A stretch of DNA of 64,000 bases from Zygaena filipendulae. Taxonomy: Eukaryota > Arthropoda > Insecta > Lepidoptera > Zygaenidae. Position numbers and translations under genes: made by a program. The DNA is taken from assembly GCA_907165275.2 (NCBI GenBank), contig OU015660.1:7628501-7692500 (forward strand), given 5' to 3'. The notes below the pieces were generated by a model. The model did no database searches and had not been told where the DNA came from. It saw only the letters and a list, made by a program, of their open reading frames with translations. Below are positions 43,019 to 56,268 of this stretch, piece by piece (position 1 is the first letter of the stretch; each line of letters begins with the position of its first letter).

Positions 43019-45839
43019 ATTATTAAAGTTTGCGCGTATCAGTGCCCAAGAATTGAAAACTCATAAAAAAAACATAGAACACGTGTGGTCCAAACTTGTC
43101 AATTTAAAACATGAAGCAGTCACTAGTCATAGCGGTCACAATCATTGGCGCACATGCTCATAGCTATAGTATACGCTTAATATAACGTTAAGAAAAACAT
43201 ATTATGCAAATTACAGATAAAGCAACTTTCGACAACCGTAACTTTTTCACAAAAAAAAAATATATTAAACACATGAGAAATACCTAGAAAAACAAAACAA
43301 AATCTATTTGAATCTTAAAAAATACGCAAAACGTTTTCGTATCGTGAAGCGAGTTGAGAATTTATTCGGTGGAACGAAATCGTGTGGAAAATTTGCAATT
43401 TAGAAGTAAAAGGGGAATGGCAATAAGCCATCGATTATGTAGATGCAAGGCTTTTGTGCAAAACTGCACCGTTATCTTTACAGTCAGTTTCAGTCAGTCA
43501 GGGAGTTTTATAACGATTGTCCGGGATTAAGTAAATTTAGGGGTATGAGTTATTTTGCGTTGCTAAAGTTTGCGTAGTTTACCTCCTTTCATATTCAAAT
43601 AGGTATAAAATATCATATTAGATACTGAAAATATAAGAAAACAAGCGATAAGTATAAAACTACACTACCTATATGATTATTATTTATTAATTTTATTTAT
43701 TTATTATTTTATTATAGCATATGAGCATATTACTAACTGAAACAGTAAAGAAAAAAAGACTTTTCAGGAAACTGTTTTTCGATTAAAAGTAATATTTTAA
43801 ATTCAGTAACTAACGTTACTTTTTTGTTTCAGGACTGAATTTTTTTACTATTTTGTCAGTGAACGCATATACATATGTAGCAAATACCTATTGCACAGTT
43901 TTACTTGTTGTATATTTGTACCCCAAAATAAACTAAATAAACATTAAAACGAAAAAGACAAAAACTTATTTTAACAATGAAAGGTTTTTAGGCATAGTAA
44001 CGATAGCGTTTCCGGTCAGCGGCTTCCATTCAGAACAGATCCATACTATGTATGTCACGCAATCCAAAGCTTTGGTTATAATTCAGAAATGCTTACATAA
44101 ATAGACCTACTCATTATTGCTCATCGCATTTAAAAACATATTGAGACATTTAGTCACCATCTCAAGTCGCCACTCAAAATATCCTTTGAAGAAAATTGGC
44201 CACAATTACTCTTTAATTACTGCTAAGTCTAAACTATTATAATAGTTCTAGTTTATTGAATATACATACTTTTTTTTTGTATTTGCTAAAACTTTAAAGC
44301 TAAAAATGTATATTGAGAGTCAGAACTAAGCTCACTGACAGTGCAAACTGCGAAATTTCAGCTCAACTGGATGCTACTGCCAGATCAAGTATCCGGTTGC
44401 AAGTTAAATAATTATTATAGACTGTACCAACTAATTATTATTATTATAATGATGACAGAAAAATGCACGTATGCAATATACTACTAATGTTAACGTAAAA
44501 AACAACCTCTCTCAGAGCATCATTTAAAGTCCTTTAAACAATAAGATACACTAATAAACTGTTTTTAAACATTCCCAAATGTTTTGATATCACCCGTAGC
44601 TGTGTAAACATGAATGGGATCTATTCATGACCTTTTGGCTGCATGTGCGTTCTTGTAATACGACACTAGCGACGGCGCGTCGCGTCGCGCGTCGGTCGCC
44701 GTCAAGACTGTTTGTACTGAAACACTATATAGCGCATTAGACCGGCTTGTTTTGCCTCCATTATCTCAGCTTTGATGCTGCCAACTAGCGTGCACATGTG
44801 TTGATGCGTATATGGAAAATAAAAATTGAGAAGCTATGATTTTCTTAAGTTTTAAAACGTTGAACCTAATCGAATGAGAACGGGTTAAAAATACATCGTT
44901 ATTTGTTCAGTCACTTTTAATCTGATAAATAAGTGAGAATATTAAAGATGCAAATATTAATACTATACCTACTTTTCTTATACTTATAACTTCATTGGTC
45001 AATTTTTATCTATTTTCTTTCAAATTAATATATTATTATGATTAACACTAATATCTACCGCGTCTTACTGACACTCCACATTTAATAATTACCTCTACTT
45101 AAATAATATGCAAAGTGATCCATTAAGTAATTATTATAACTGGTGGGATACAAAAAATTAATTTTAATACCATATACTTATCAATTGGACACATCATTCT
45201 TAAGAAGTGTTTCAGATCTATGATTATGAGTAAATTTATTTATTCAATCTATACAATAACACTTCCTGTATTATATAGCCTTAAAAAAATTACCTCCTAA
45301 GAAAATTGCGTCCAGTCATTAATCACGACCACAATGCATGTCAACCAGCCGACGTGCAGCGTAGGGGAGACTTCCAAATTTCCTGAATAATGGCAAAATG
45401 AATAGAAAGCATTTTTTTCATACTTCTGCGCCCGCCACTTTCTTTGTATATAATTGGCTTCTTAGCGGCAAAGTTTCAAGTTAATGTAGGCTATAAAAAG
45501 GATAGATATTATCTTTTATAACAACGAAAGCACAGATTATCCTAAACAGCAAATTACATCATTGCACTAAAATCGGGTTTACGTAAGCAAATTCTCTCCA
45601 ATTTTCGATGCACCATCAAAAAATATTGCTTTACGTTTTGGCACCAAAACTTTTGAACAGTGAAATTTAACGACTCAGTAACAAAATTGACCATTCCCAG
45701 TTAACATTAAGTTCAACACAGTCGCATAATAAAACTAAACTACCAATATTCGCGTTGGGGGGAGTGTGTAATTGCAACAATTCTGCCTTCCAAAACTGTC
45801 AATATGAACTACGTAATTGATTTATTTTAAGCTGTATTT
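43019..45839. other. Gene-free stretch
   Basis: No supported gene. A GC-rich hairpin, GACGGCG (44671-44677) / CGCCGTC (44697-44703) around CGTCGCGTCGCGCGTCGGT, stands out in AT-rich DNA. Nothing else noted. Confidence 0.4.
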
Positions 45840-45879
45840 AGGAATAATATTGTAACGAGGCGGTTACAATATTATTCCT
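45840..45879. repeat. Perfect 17-bp hairpin
   Basis: AGGAATAATATTGTAAC (45840-45856) and GTTACAATATTATTCCT (45863-45879) pair without mismatch around GAGGCG. The copy of the 1574-1640 repeat begins a few bases downstream, so the hairpin may be a terminus of that element. Confidence 0.75.
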
Positions 45880-45957
45880 AGACGGTTTATGCCACTCGCT
45901 ATGATATCCCGCTTCATTTCTAATACTTTTTATTATTTTTTTTTTATAATCTGTTCT

Positions 45958-46007
45958 TTTTAACCGACTTCCAAAAAGGAGGAGGTTCTATGTTCGATTG
46001 TATGTAT

Positions 46008-46045
<38 letters not shown>

Positions 46046-46715
46046 ATGTTCACCGATTACTCGAAGACGGTTGGACCAATTTGGAAAATTCTTTTTTTGT
46101 TTGAAAGGGTTTACTCCCAATTAGGTCCCATTGCCACCAAGTCGGGATCTGATGATGGGATCTTGGAGAAATCGAGGGAACTCTTCAAAAATTATAGGCA
46201 CACCTATAGCGATTTGGGTATTTTTGAAAGTAAATCGTTCATTTGCTTTCGGAAAGCAAAATTTGAAGAAGTGGAACTGATGATGAAGACCACAGGTGGT
46301 CATCGGAACAACTCAAAAATAATACGTATTTCACGGGTTCCGATTGAAGCGATTTCGAAAATTGTTTTTTTGTTTGAAAGGGGATACTCCCAAATTAATT
46401 CCATTGTCACCAAGTCGAGATCTGATGATGGAATCTTGGAGTAATCAAGGGAACTCTTCAAAAATTATGAGAACACTTATAGCGTTTTTTGTATTTTTTA
46501 TAGTAAAACGTTTCTTTGCTTTCGGAAAGCAAAATTTGAAGAAGAGGAACTGATGATGAAGACCACAGATGGTCATCGGAACTACTCAATAATGGGTATT
46601 TCACGGGTTCCGAATCGTTGACTTTAATATGGTTTCTAAACAATTTATGCCCGTCACAATGTATATGGTGAAGTGGAACTAATGGTGATGTACTAGGAGA
46701 ACTCCTCAACAATTA
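45958..46715 (+). repeat. CCGACTTC / GGAGGTTCT element with a T run and an internal tandem duplication
   Basis: Starts TTTAACCGACTTCCAAAAAG, GAGGAGGTTCTATGTTCGAT, then a run of 33 T (46009-46041). A unit of about 270 bp (GTTTGAAAGGG.TACTCCCAA, CACCAAGTCG.GATCTGATGATGG, TTTGCTTTCGGAAAGCAAAA, GAAGACCACAG.TGGTCATCG, TATTTCACGGGTTCCGA) occurs twice, at about 46088-46357 and 46360-46620, with a decayed third piece to 46715. The duplication yields a repetitive 148-codon frame that I do not regard as a gene. Mobile-element class unknown. Confidence 0.65.
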
Positions 46716-46833
46716 ACGTCCCTGCGTCGGGAAAAGTAATATTTTGTAAAAGGTGATGAGCAGTTGACATTAGGCTATTGTAACTTAGAGAAATTACCAA
46801 CTAAGTCACTTAAAAGCCAAAAATAAACAAAAA

Positions 46834-47254
46834 TTTTTAACAAAAAAATTAAAACCGACTTCCAAAAACACAAAACTGAAAAGCTAAAAATAAAATGCTA
46901 AAATTAACAAAATACCGATTTAACCCAAAAGACAAAAACACACGTAATATTATTATTGGTTTGTGCTACCACTGATCGGTATGAAGTCGGTGACAAGCCA
47001 AATATGGAGGGGGTAGATGGGCTAAGTCGACTCCCGCCACCAGCTCTTCGTGAGCAGGACAACCCAAGTGGGCAGACACCAGCGGGCTTGTCACCGAATT
47101 CAAACCGATCAGTGGTAGCACAAACCAATAATAATATTACGTGTGTTTTTGTCTTTTGGGTTAAATCGGTATTTTGTTAATTTTAGCATTTTATTTTTAG
47201 CTTTTCAGTTTTGTGTTTTTGGAAGTCGGTTTTAATTTTTTATGTTTAAAAACA
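46834..47254. mobile_element. Large palindromic MITE (CCGACTTC family)
   Basis: Two arms of about 165 bp are nearly exact inverted copies: AATTAAAACCGACTTCCAAA, AACACAAAACTGAAAAGC, ATTAACAAAATACCGATTTA, AAGACAAAAACACACGTAAT, TTGGTTTGTGCTACCACTGA, then CGGTGACAAGCC. Between them is a GC-richer core of about 85 bp (GGGGGTAGATGGGCTAAGTC, CCCAAGTGGGCAGACACCAG). Because of the symmetry, open frames on opposite strands end in the same peptide (NITCVFVFWVKSVFC); these are artefacts. Confidence 0.85.
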
Positions 47255-47590
47255 CTTTTTGACGGAACTACACTGGATACGAATTTGAACAATACAAAAG
47301 CTCTAATTTACAGGGCACATTGTTATTATCTTACTTTACGAGTATACCTAACAATGAGACATCCTTATACAAGTATAACTCTGATAATTATAAGATGTAA
47401 AAAAAAATTGTCGATGGAATATTATACTTTGCTTATTATTAGCTAACTAAATTCTCCACGATCCGCGTTATTTTCGTAATTTCTTCCGAAATTCTTTGTA
47501 TTTTGATGAAAAGTCCCTATACAAAATAGTTCCCCGTGGTTCTATTATTTTATTTATTTATTTAACAATTAATGCACACAAGGACAACAA

Positions 47591-50500
47591 AAAAAATAAT
47601 CATCGAAAAAAGTAATCATGTACAAGGGTCATGCTTATTCCATGTGGAATTCTATTCATTGAAATTCTATTTTTAGAAACGGTTCAGTTATTCCCAATAT
47701 ATATAGGCTATAATTTTTTTTTTTTAATTACTTATATAGATAATCGAGTAGGTAGCGTAAAGGCAACAAGAGCCAAATTTTGGTGTTATAAACTTTAAAA
47801 GTCAATCAAGCCTAAAATAAGCTTTATCTTACAAGCTTCGTTACGTTTGGGTTTTAAACTTAACAAAATGGGATTTATTTGTGTATTGTTGAAAAATAGG
47901 TTAACATTTCGAATTTTTAACGTGTGCCTACTTATAGCTAGCCACAACTTTTATTCCAAAATAACAACCAAGTCAATGTCCTTTTTTTTTCAGACAGAAC
48001 ATCATCTTTTGTAAAAAATTATACAATCTTGTTTATTACATATTATAGTTACCTACTTGAAAATTGCTACAGGCTTTGGTCAGTCGTTTAATAAAAACTA
48101 ACCTTACATCCCGAAAATTGTGATACAAATGTACATGAAGATCTCTACCTATCTCCACTCATTGACAAATAGTAGCGGCTGCAATATCTATTTCCAATAG
48201 CTCCAGACAAAGTTAGACAATGAGCGACATTAGTCAAGGGTACGTAGCTCATTTAACAGTGTCAACCGCACATTTGTATCTTTACCAACAGGTTTGAACC
48301 GTAAAGGGATACCCCTTGCTCGCCGACCGACAACAGATTGTTACTCAATTATCATGACGCGAGACAAATACGCAGTTCGCTTACATGCGCCATTGGAGCA
48401 TTCATGGAGATTCATACTGATCCAACAAAGTAGCTGCCTCTGCTTAATAGATTAACTTGTCTATAATATAATATTGGTTATGCATTTTAAAAATTTATTA
48501 ATTTATTTTGCTAGCGGAAGTTATTGAAGGGCTTCGTTCGCGTTGTAGTTAGAGGCATTAGTAACGAATGTTTTTTGTTATTTTATGGTATAAGTAGTGC
48601 ATATTATATGCATTTCCGAATGCATTTACGAAAAACGCGACAAATTAAACACACATCTTTAATTTATTTTTCAAACCATTCTCATTAGATTTGTCTTACA
48701 ATCACGACAATTTTTTATATATTTGTTATAAATCCAATATTTTTATTTCTTCTCAACTCGCAAATAGGTTACCTACCTGTACCTACTATAAGAGCCTTCT
48801 TAAATTAAATAAAATCCTGATATGACGCGTGACAATTTCCGCGAGTCAATTCCTACGGCGATCCACGTTACAGAACTTCGTCCCAATAAATCATACCTAC
48901 ATACATAATTAATAAACTCATAAACAATTTTAAACTTTTATACGTTGCTCTAAATTTGTCGGTGAGTATATTTTTCATAACCGAGTTATTAACTTTTAAA
49001 AAATTTGATATTGACAGGCGAAGAACCGATCTTCCTTTGCTATTAACCCAAGATAAATAATTACACATAGTTGAGAAAGATTAATGATCAACCCACGAAG
49101 ATCAGTTTCATTGCACTATTCATTCTCGAGTCAACTAAGTTTCTTAATAGTGCTCGATCAAATAGCAGGCGACTCAATAGAGAGAAGACATATTAAAGAA
49201 TGACTTATTGTAGTTGAAACTGCTTGATGTGAAAGGGAAGAAAAGTTTTTTGATATAATGAAGAGCGGAAGGAACCGTTGGTATCCATTGTGAAGGTAAC
49301 ACGTGCGGACCATCCGGCACACCTGCTCCAAAGGTAGGCAGCCAATATTGAATCGTTAAATCTCCAAATCTTATCGTCAAAGGAATTTAGGAGGCACGAT
49401 CGATTTTAATCGAACCATTTTATTTAGGTATTCTGCAGTCGTAAAGGGCACAAGATAAGTTCCGATACAAAATTTATATAATAGCAACAGATTTGGCGAT
49501 CAGCTAGTAATCATTTTAATCCTTTAAAAGTTGACCATAGACGTATATAAGTACTATGTATAGACAAGTTAGTTTTATTTAAAGCAGACATTAGCTGCTC
49601 TCTGCAGCTTCTTTAACGTGATTTTTTAGATTACCTCGGGAACGAACTCAAGATACAAAACAATCTTCTTGATATGTTTTATTGCAATCTATTTAGTGTT
49701 TTAAGCGTGGATAGCTAACGAAGAAACATATAGAGTTACTTTTGCATTTATAATATCTATTAATATGGATGTAGAATTTAAAAAATGCCTAAAGGAATGT
49801 ATAAGTAAATAAACTTTACAATCCCAGTCGAAAATAACAATGCAGAGGTACATGAATCGTTTTCACTAATTACCAAAACTAACTTCGGGCAATGTATTCT
49901 ATGACTACAGACCAGATAACAAACAAAACATGTACCCCTACAGTATACCTATGTACCATGTTTTCATATAAAAGCCAAACGTTATTCGAACAGAGTGTAA
50001 TTAAAGGCATCCCTTTTCCCATTAATGACCCGCCCAGGGCACATAAACCTTTATGTGATTAACTAAACGTAGGTATACGTTAAATATACCTACGTATAGA
50101 TTGGAGCATTAACATATTGTTACGAAAGTAGATTAAATACGCAAAATGAAATAAAAAATTCATCCAGAGATAAATTCGGAAAGATAAGAATCGTTAATAG
50201 AAAATTTGATTTCATATTTTATAATCTTTCCACTTTGACGTCCCTTACTCTGTCGCATCTCATTTAAGTCACTTGTAAGGCTTTCAGGCGGTCGTCCATT
50301 AAGCAAAGAGGATTCAGGGAGGCTTAATTAAGAATTCTCTCCTAAACCTCGCCTCAGTTTGCCGGTCTCGGACAGGAAGGCAGCGATTGATTTTCAATGA
50401 GGCATCCGAAGTAGGTACCTATCCAACAAAATAGCAGTGAAGGCGTTCAGCTTTGAATTTATCTATAAAAACATTGTGGTAGAGCAATGTGATTGTGTAC

Positions 50501-52350
50501 CCGACTAACATCACTCATACAAATCTATAAAAACAATAGAAAATAAAATTTACCTTTACTGGTTGCCTTGCTAGTCAATTATAATTTTAGATATTTGAAA
50601 CCAATGCTCAATAACTTTTTTATTTACATAATACAATATTGTATAATTCCGTTTTTACAACTTATTGTTTAGGGCGGATGGTAAAAAAAAAAACTTGTAT
50701 TTACGGGACCGGAAAAAATAGCAATAAATACCTACCTAACTATTTTTCATAGCAATGCTGTGACCAATACTAAAAATGGAGCAGAGAGTAGGAAAATATT
50801 GGAATCAAAATAATAAAAATAATTATTTAAAATAAACCTTATTCCTTTTATAAACATCATAAGTTACTGCAAGCTTATTAAGTTTTTTACTGCGAGCCGC
50901 TTTATCTCACACCTAGGGACGGCAGCTTGTTCTGTCACAAAAACTTCGTACACATAAAATAAGGAGACAGAGAATTTTGTCGTAAGTGAGAAAATATTAC
51001 AGCAGCTTAATGGTACGAGGGTGTACCTTCCGGAACGCTGGCTCGTTATGCTGATTTATGATGCGCCGCCCGAAAGAAGCTTCTACGTAAGAAAGAGCTA
51101 TCTTACAGGAAACCCTTACGAATGTCTCGAGACTAAAAAAAATACTGCTGTTATCATACGATTCAGCTGTAACTGTACTATCTATAAGTCGTAGACAAAT
51201 TACACGAGGAGTTACTGATAGACATCAGCTCCCAAAATTCACACCAGTAAACCCCCAGGCAAGTTTAGTTCAAAGACCACGCGTCGTACCTAAGTAGCCC
51301 TTAAAGAATTTCACAAAATAATTTCCTCGTATGACCTAGTCCTGGACCTACAGTCATCTGATCTCATGAAAATTCGTAAAAGTTTTCCGAAGATTAACCC
51401 AGACGGAGTGACAAAAAATTATACTTAAACATTCATGTTTTTAACCGACTTCCATAAAAGAGTAGATTCTACATTCGGCTGTACTTATGTATGTTTTGAT
51501 TACATGCAAATATTACCCAGAGGGATTTGGGTGACGAAATTTCATCTATTCCAATTTTGACCTTATATACACACTATATAGATCCGAAATTACAATGGGA
51601 AAAAAATCTATATAAGATTACAATATACAGGATAATACTGTTAAAGAAATGGTGGTATAGGGTCTGAGCTCCATAATTAAATTCCTACCTCCATACTGAG
51701 CTCATTAGAAGGACATCATCTTGAATTTACAGACCGACACATATAATTCATACTCATAGTGGGTATGTTTATAAAGAGTAAATTTTATACGTAGGTACAT
51801 TAAAAAGCGTTGTTCAAAAAGGTATTGTTTCCTTTCAAGTTTATCTGAATTCAGATAAACTTCTAAGATAAACCATTCTAGATATTAGAAGCACCCAGTA
51901 CCCACAATCAAAGTTTTTACTATCATTTTTGTTAAAATTCAATTGAAATTGAGCTTTTGTCGTACGTGGTACGTTCAAAAATTTATGGTTCTGTTAGAAT
52001 CACAAATAAAGTTCGTAAGCTAATGAAAAAACCAATTAACGACCGGACACATTACATTAATTCGCCCTGTGACTAACTTTACCCCAACAGTAGTATTTTT
52101 TTGAAGCGGCCACTGGAACACATTAGGGTAAGGGATCGGCTTTTCATTAATCAAGTATCCACTCCTTTTACGCTCTAATGCTAATAAGTTTTAAGCATAA
52201 AATTAGAAAAAAAACACAAAGCCTTTGGAGATAGAGACAAACAATCAAAAATAATTTCAATTTAGGTACATTAGAACACGATTAATAAAAAATATATATT
52301 AAATACCTACAATATGTAAGATTCCTAATAATAGATATTCGATTAATCGA
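47591..52350. other. Long gene-free stretch
   Basis: No supported gene. A perfect loopless 26-bp palindrome lies at 51837-51862 (AAGTTTATCTGAA and its complement). A stub of the CCGACTTC element lies at 51440-51500. A balanced, non-repetitive block near 50210-50420 (CTTAATTAAGAATTC, CGATTGATTTTCAATGAGG) may be regulatory. Otherwise nothing. Confidence 0.4.
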
Positions 52351-52440
52351 TAGCACCTTTAGTCTAGTGATTAGCGGATGTAACTGCCGCGTCACAGTTT
52401 CGATCTCGTATCAGATAAACGCAAATATTAATCATTATAT
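52351..52440 (+). repeat. tRNA-type SINE head
   Basis: TTTAGTCTAGTGATTAGCGG followed by GTCACAGTTTCGATCTCGT gives an A-box/B-box pair, decayed. It abuts Helitron-like sequence at 52440. Confidence 0.45.
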
Positions 52441-52690
52441 GAGCTAACTGAGCCGTTAAGGATTGAAAGCATAACAAACAAACGCACCTTCGCATTTATA
52501 AAATTAACTATCTGATCCCCGCGGTTTCACCAGCGGGAATTCCGGTATAAAAAGTACCCAATGTTCTTCTCTGTACCTGTCACGTATTACGTATCTGTTA
52601 CTACCAGTAAGTAGTTCATGCGTTGATTTCGGAGTTCCTACAGGAACTCCGTGAAGTCCGTTTTTCCAAATTTCAGTTATCGAATATTTA
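52440..52690 (-). mobile_element. Two adjacent Helitron-like fragments
   Basis: First the 5' half of one copy (GAGCCGTTAAGGATTGAAAG, CATAACAAACAAACGCACC, TTCGCATTTATAAAATTA), then the hairpin end of another (GATCCCCGCGGTTTCACCAG, CGGGAATTCCGGTATAAAAAG, TTCTCTGTACCTG) and a further TTTCGGAGTTCCTACAGGAAC block near 52629. All in minus orientation, again head to tail. Confidence 0.6.
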
Positions 52691-54364
52691 TTAAAATTTC
52701 TTGATTAGTCAGTGAGTGATAGAAAATTATAAATGGTAGGTATAGATATATATTTAATACACTGTACTTATTGATTTAAGTCTCTCTACTGCATTACCCT
52801 AATGACAACCACGTTTTATGGTAATCGGTAGTACAAAATATACTATTAGTTTAATACGAAAATGATAGAGTTGTAGCGGCGCGGTGTAGAGCACAAACTA
52901 ACGAAATTTAACTTGCTAATGAAAATGTTTGTTCAATAATAAACAATTATGCAACGCTTAGGTACCTAAAATGTGTAATGTCAATTGGCGACAGTTGGCT
53001 CGTAGCGCCATCTGTTGTTAAGTAAAAAAGCAATACCAAAAACTTATTTTTCATTGCCTGAAAACAAAAATAAAACTACGTTTCCTAAAAATGAAACCTA
53101 GCTATACTAAATTTCATGAAAATCGTTAGAGCCGTTTCCGAGATTCAGATTAGGTACCTACTTACTTATATATAAATAGGTACCTATACTAAAATTGCTC
53201 GTTTAAAGAATATTTCAGTACTCTCCCGTTTGCCTAAAATATTTATTACTTTACAAATTATGGCAATATTCGAGTAAATGTTTCTTTTATGAAGAATATT
53301 TAGTTTCTTAATAACTTGTTTTTTATAGGTACGAGACTTCTTATAATATTCTTTAAGATCACATTATATGAAAGTATGCCGTGAAAAAATTAATGTCATT
53401 TTGATATTTTTTATCGCATCGAAGCCGAAAGCTTTCAAGTTCATAATGAGCTGTCCGGTGCATAAATCCGATATTTTATGAGCAATCGTGGCGAATAAAT
53501 TTTTATACACGTTCACATCAAATTGAAGAAGCAAATTATATATTTAAATGATGCGATGCTTTCAACAAATTATTTTTAGATACTAATATATTTAAATAGA
53601 TGTTTTTATTAATATATATATATTTGTATAAATTCATTATTTTACCTAAATATAGTAATTTATGAATATATAATTTTTTTATTAATACATACCTACATAT
53701 GTATATTAAGTAAATAAGCTAAAAATATACCCATAAATTTTTGTTTTATTATTATAGGCATTAAGTCCGCCTTTTGTATTGTATAATAAAATGTTGTGCA
53801 GTAAAATTAAAAAGTCTAATAAATAAACGTAAGGTTTTAAAATACATTTTGTATCAAGTATCTATAACAATGAGATTATTCAATTTGCCATCGCATTTTT
53901 TTTTTGTTTCATTAAAAACAATTTTGCACTGAAGAGATACGTATAAACAAAGAAAAAAAAAACAAAATAAATTCAGTAATTCGTTAAGCTCTGACATGGA
54001 CGTTTCTATTATCCGCTCCTATAATTCGGCCGACGCTACATTTCTTTCGGTTCAGCGCAGCCGTCGAATGGATTTTCCGATAGAATTGCCACGTTTGACT
54101 CATAACAGCGACTTGTGCGAGTATTGTAGGTACATTACGGATCACGAGTGGAATAGTCACATTTATATTTTTACACTCCATTTAATTCTATTTGTTTTGC
54201 TGTCAAGACCTTATTTTATGACTCGCTGATAAATAAAATCTGTCAGTTTCATTGCATCATGTAATCGTCAAAACGTCGGTGAATAGTGATGAATGTTTTA
54301 ATTATTTGAAAAAATTTCAGACATTACCACGAGTTTTATATACCTACATATATTTACTTTTAAA
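52691..54364. other. Gene-free AT-rich stretch
   Basis: Mostly very AT-rich (about 53560-53960). A GAAACCTAGCTATACTAAATTTCATGAAAATCGTTAGAGCCG string near 53095-53140 looks like a decayed repeat tail. No supported gene. Confidence 0.4.
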
Positions 54365-54566
54365 CTAGCTATTCCCCGTGGTTTCGCCCACGTTAAATTC
54401 GAAGTTCCCTCAGGAAATCCACAAAATCCTACAAATGGTACCATGTCCTTCTCTGTACCTTCAACAACGTGTATGCAAAATTTCACGATGATTGGTAACG
54501 TAGTTAGGCCGTGAAAGCGTAACAAATAAACCAATTAACTCACTTTCGCATTCATTATATTAAGGA
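54365..54566 (-). mobile_element. Complete Helitron-like element
   Basis: CTAG at 54365-54368, hairpin region CGTGGTTTCGCCCACG, then CTTCTCTGTACC, TATGCAAAATTTCACGATGA, GCCGTGAAAGCGTAACAAAT, CTTTCGCATTCATTATATTA and AGGA|T. 202 bp. Confidence 0.78.
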
Positions 54567-55522
54567 TTTTATTATAAATATCTATTAAGCTTTTTTTATA
54601 TTAATTTAATCGTACTTTATGTAGAGTATAGAGCCATTTACGTTATGTATTTTTCGGTTTAAGGGGATCATTGGTAGGTACCAATTACTAAAATGATTTA
54701 AAAATAAAATATGTTACTGATAGATTATTTATCCTGGAACAAATCGTTCCCGGAGGAATTTTTAAATTAAAACGAGTGGTTTTGAGGGCAGTTATTTAAT
54801 ATACCATTTATAATATTACAGTTATAAGTAATTCAAACCTTAGGACATTCAAATTTCAAACAGTTACCGAGGCAATCCAAAAATACGAGTAAAACCGCAG
54901 GATGAGATGAGCAAGCAACTAGTAGATTACCTATATGTGGTTTGATAACACACTTCAGGATTGCTTTATCCAATTACTTAGCTCTAGATAGTTCAGGAAG
55001 ACTATTACCAGAGCATCCCCTGGGGTCATTCTATTACAAACTGCATAGCATGACACTATTCAGTATCTAGACTCAATCATAAAGTAGTATGCAGTAAGCA
55101 AGACATACAGTCTAGGTATGATAAACGTAGCAGTAGACCCAAAAATGATACTTCTACAATAAATTGATGGCTTGCTTAGCATAAAAATATGTAAACAACT
55201 TTGTCAGTCACTCTCCAAAGTGATTACATATTTCTGCTGCCAACTGTACACTACTGTATGATGTAAACAAAATATATAATTTATGTGTTTTGTGGCCAGT
55301 ATTTTATATTTTGTTTGTCGGTTGCGATAAAAGCTTACCCTAGCTGGTAGTAGTGAAACGCCGAAGGTTTTAAAAAAAATCTTATCTGCCCGGCAAAAAA
55401 ACTCAATTCACGCTTAATGTAGCACTTATTATGTTTACGTGTGCCGAATCCCGATTTGTAAGCACTACTCTGAACATTCTAGGTAAAGTTTGAATAGCGC
55501 TTATTGTGCTCGCTCAGCTCGC
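54567..55522. other. Gene-free stretch
   Basis: A weak Helitron-like trace (ACCGAGGCAATCC, GTAAAACCGCAGGATGAG, CAACTAG) lies near 54865-54925. Nothing else recognised. Confidence 0.35.
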
Positions 55523-55588
55523 GGAGCAGGCGCAGCAAGCGTGCTACGGCGGCGCGGCAGCGGTCAGCGATGCGCCAAAGTCAGGTTA
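55523..55588 (+). repeat. GC-rich dispersed repeat, copy 2
   Basis: GAGCAGGCGCAGCAAGCGT, GCGCGGCAGCGGTCAGCGAT, GCGCCAAAGTCAGGTTA corresponds block by block to 25230-25286. Confidence 0.5.
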
Positions 55589-55602
55589 TTTTAGTTTATA
55601 TG

Positions 55603-55648
55603 TCGTAGCCACATCTAAAAATTGGCCAATTCATGATGTGGCCACGAC
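55603..55648. repeat. Inverted repeat TCGTAGCCACATC / GATGTGGCCACGA
   Basis: Arms at 55603-55615 and 55636-55648 pair with one mismatch; the loop contains the palindrome ATTGGCCAAT. It lies between the GC-rich repeat and a minus-strand CCGACTTC stub, so it is probably part of a transposon. Confidence 0.5.
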
Positions 55649-56268
55649 AAAATACACGAAAATATACGCATCGACCTGAGAACCTCCTCCGTTTTTTCGT
55701 CGGTTAAAAATATGGTTATACGAGTACATTCGATAGTAGACCGGCCATATCTTGAGTAGTTGACTATATTTTTTTTTAGTCCGTGCCTTTAATGCGCTTT
55801 ATCTATGTTTATTTTAATTAATTTGAAAAAGAAAAAAATACGTGTCTGTTATTTTTTATTTTCTAACCGATGGAGTAATTTGAATTTTGATTTTTATACC
55901 CCGGAAAGTACCCTATTGGTCAATTATTAGATGTGACCACAACATAGATATACCTATATCATTATATTCAATTATAGTTTTTTAGATAGAAAAGTAAAAA
56001 GAAAGTCAGGAATTGTCTATTGTATCGAAATACTATACCATCGAAAAGAATAATGATACAAATTTATTAAAGTCAATAAATTAATGTCACCATAAAATAC
56101 ACTTTTCACTTATACAACTGCGTTTTGACGTTTTCTATAAAATATACACACCGGCAGAATTAGCGGAACATAAAAAGGCAGAGTATAGAAATAATTACGT
56201 ATATATATTAAAACAAATAATAATTAGACTTGAAGTAATAAATTAATATACATCTTTTAACACTTTAA

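Noticed and set aside
45998..46444. 148-codon frame starting with a long Phe run
   Set aside because: The Phe run is the 33-nt T tract and the remainder is a tandemly duplicated repeat unit; no domain or codon bias suggests a gene.
46904..47180. Two ORFs of equal length on opposite strands with the same C-terminal peptide
   Set aside because: They are reflections of each other in the palindromic MITE at 46834-47254, not a conserved peptide gene pair.
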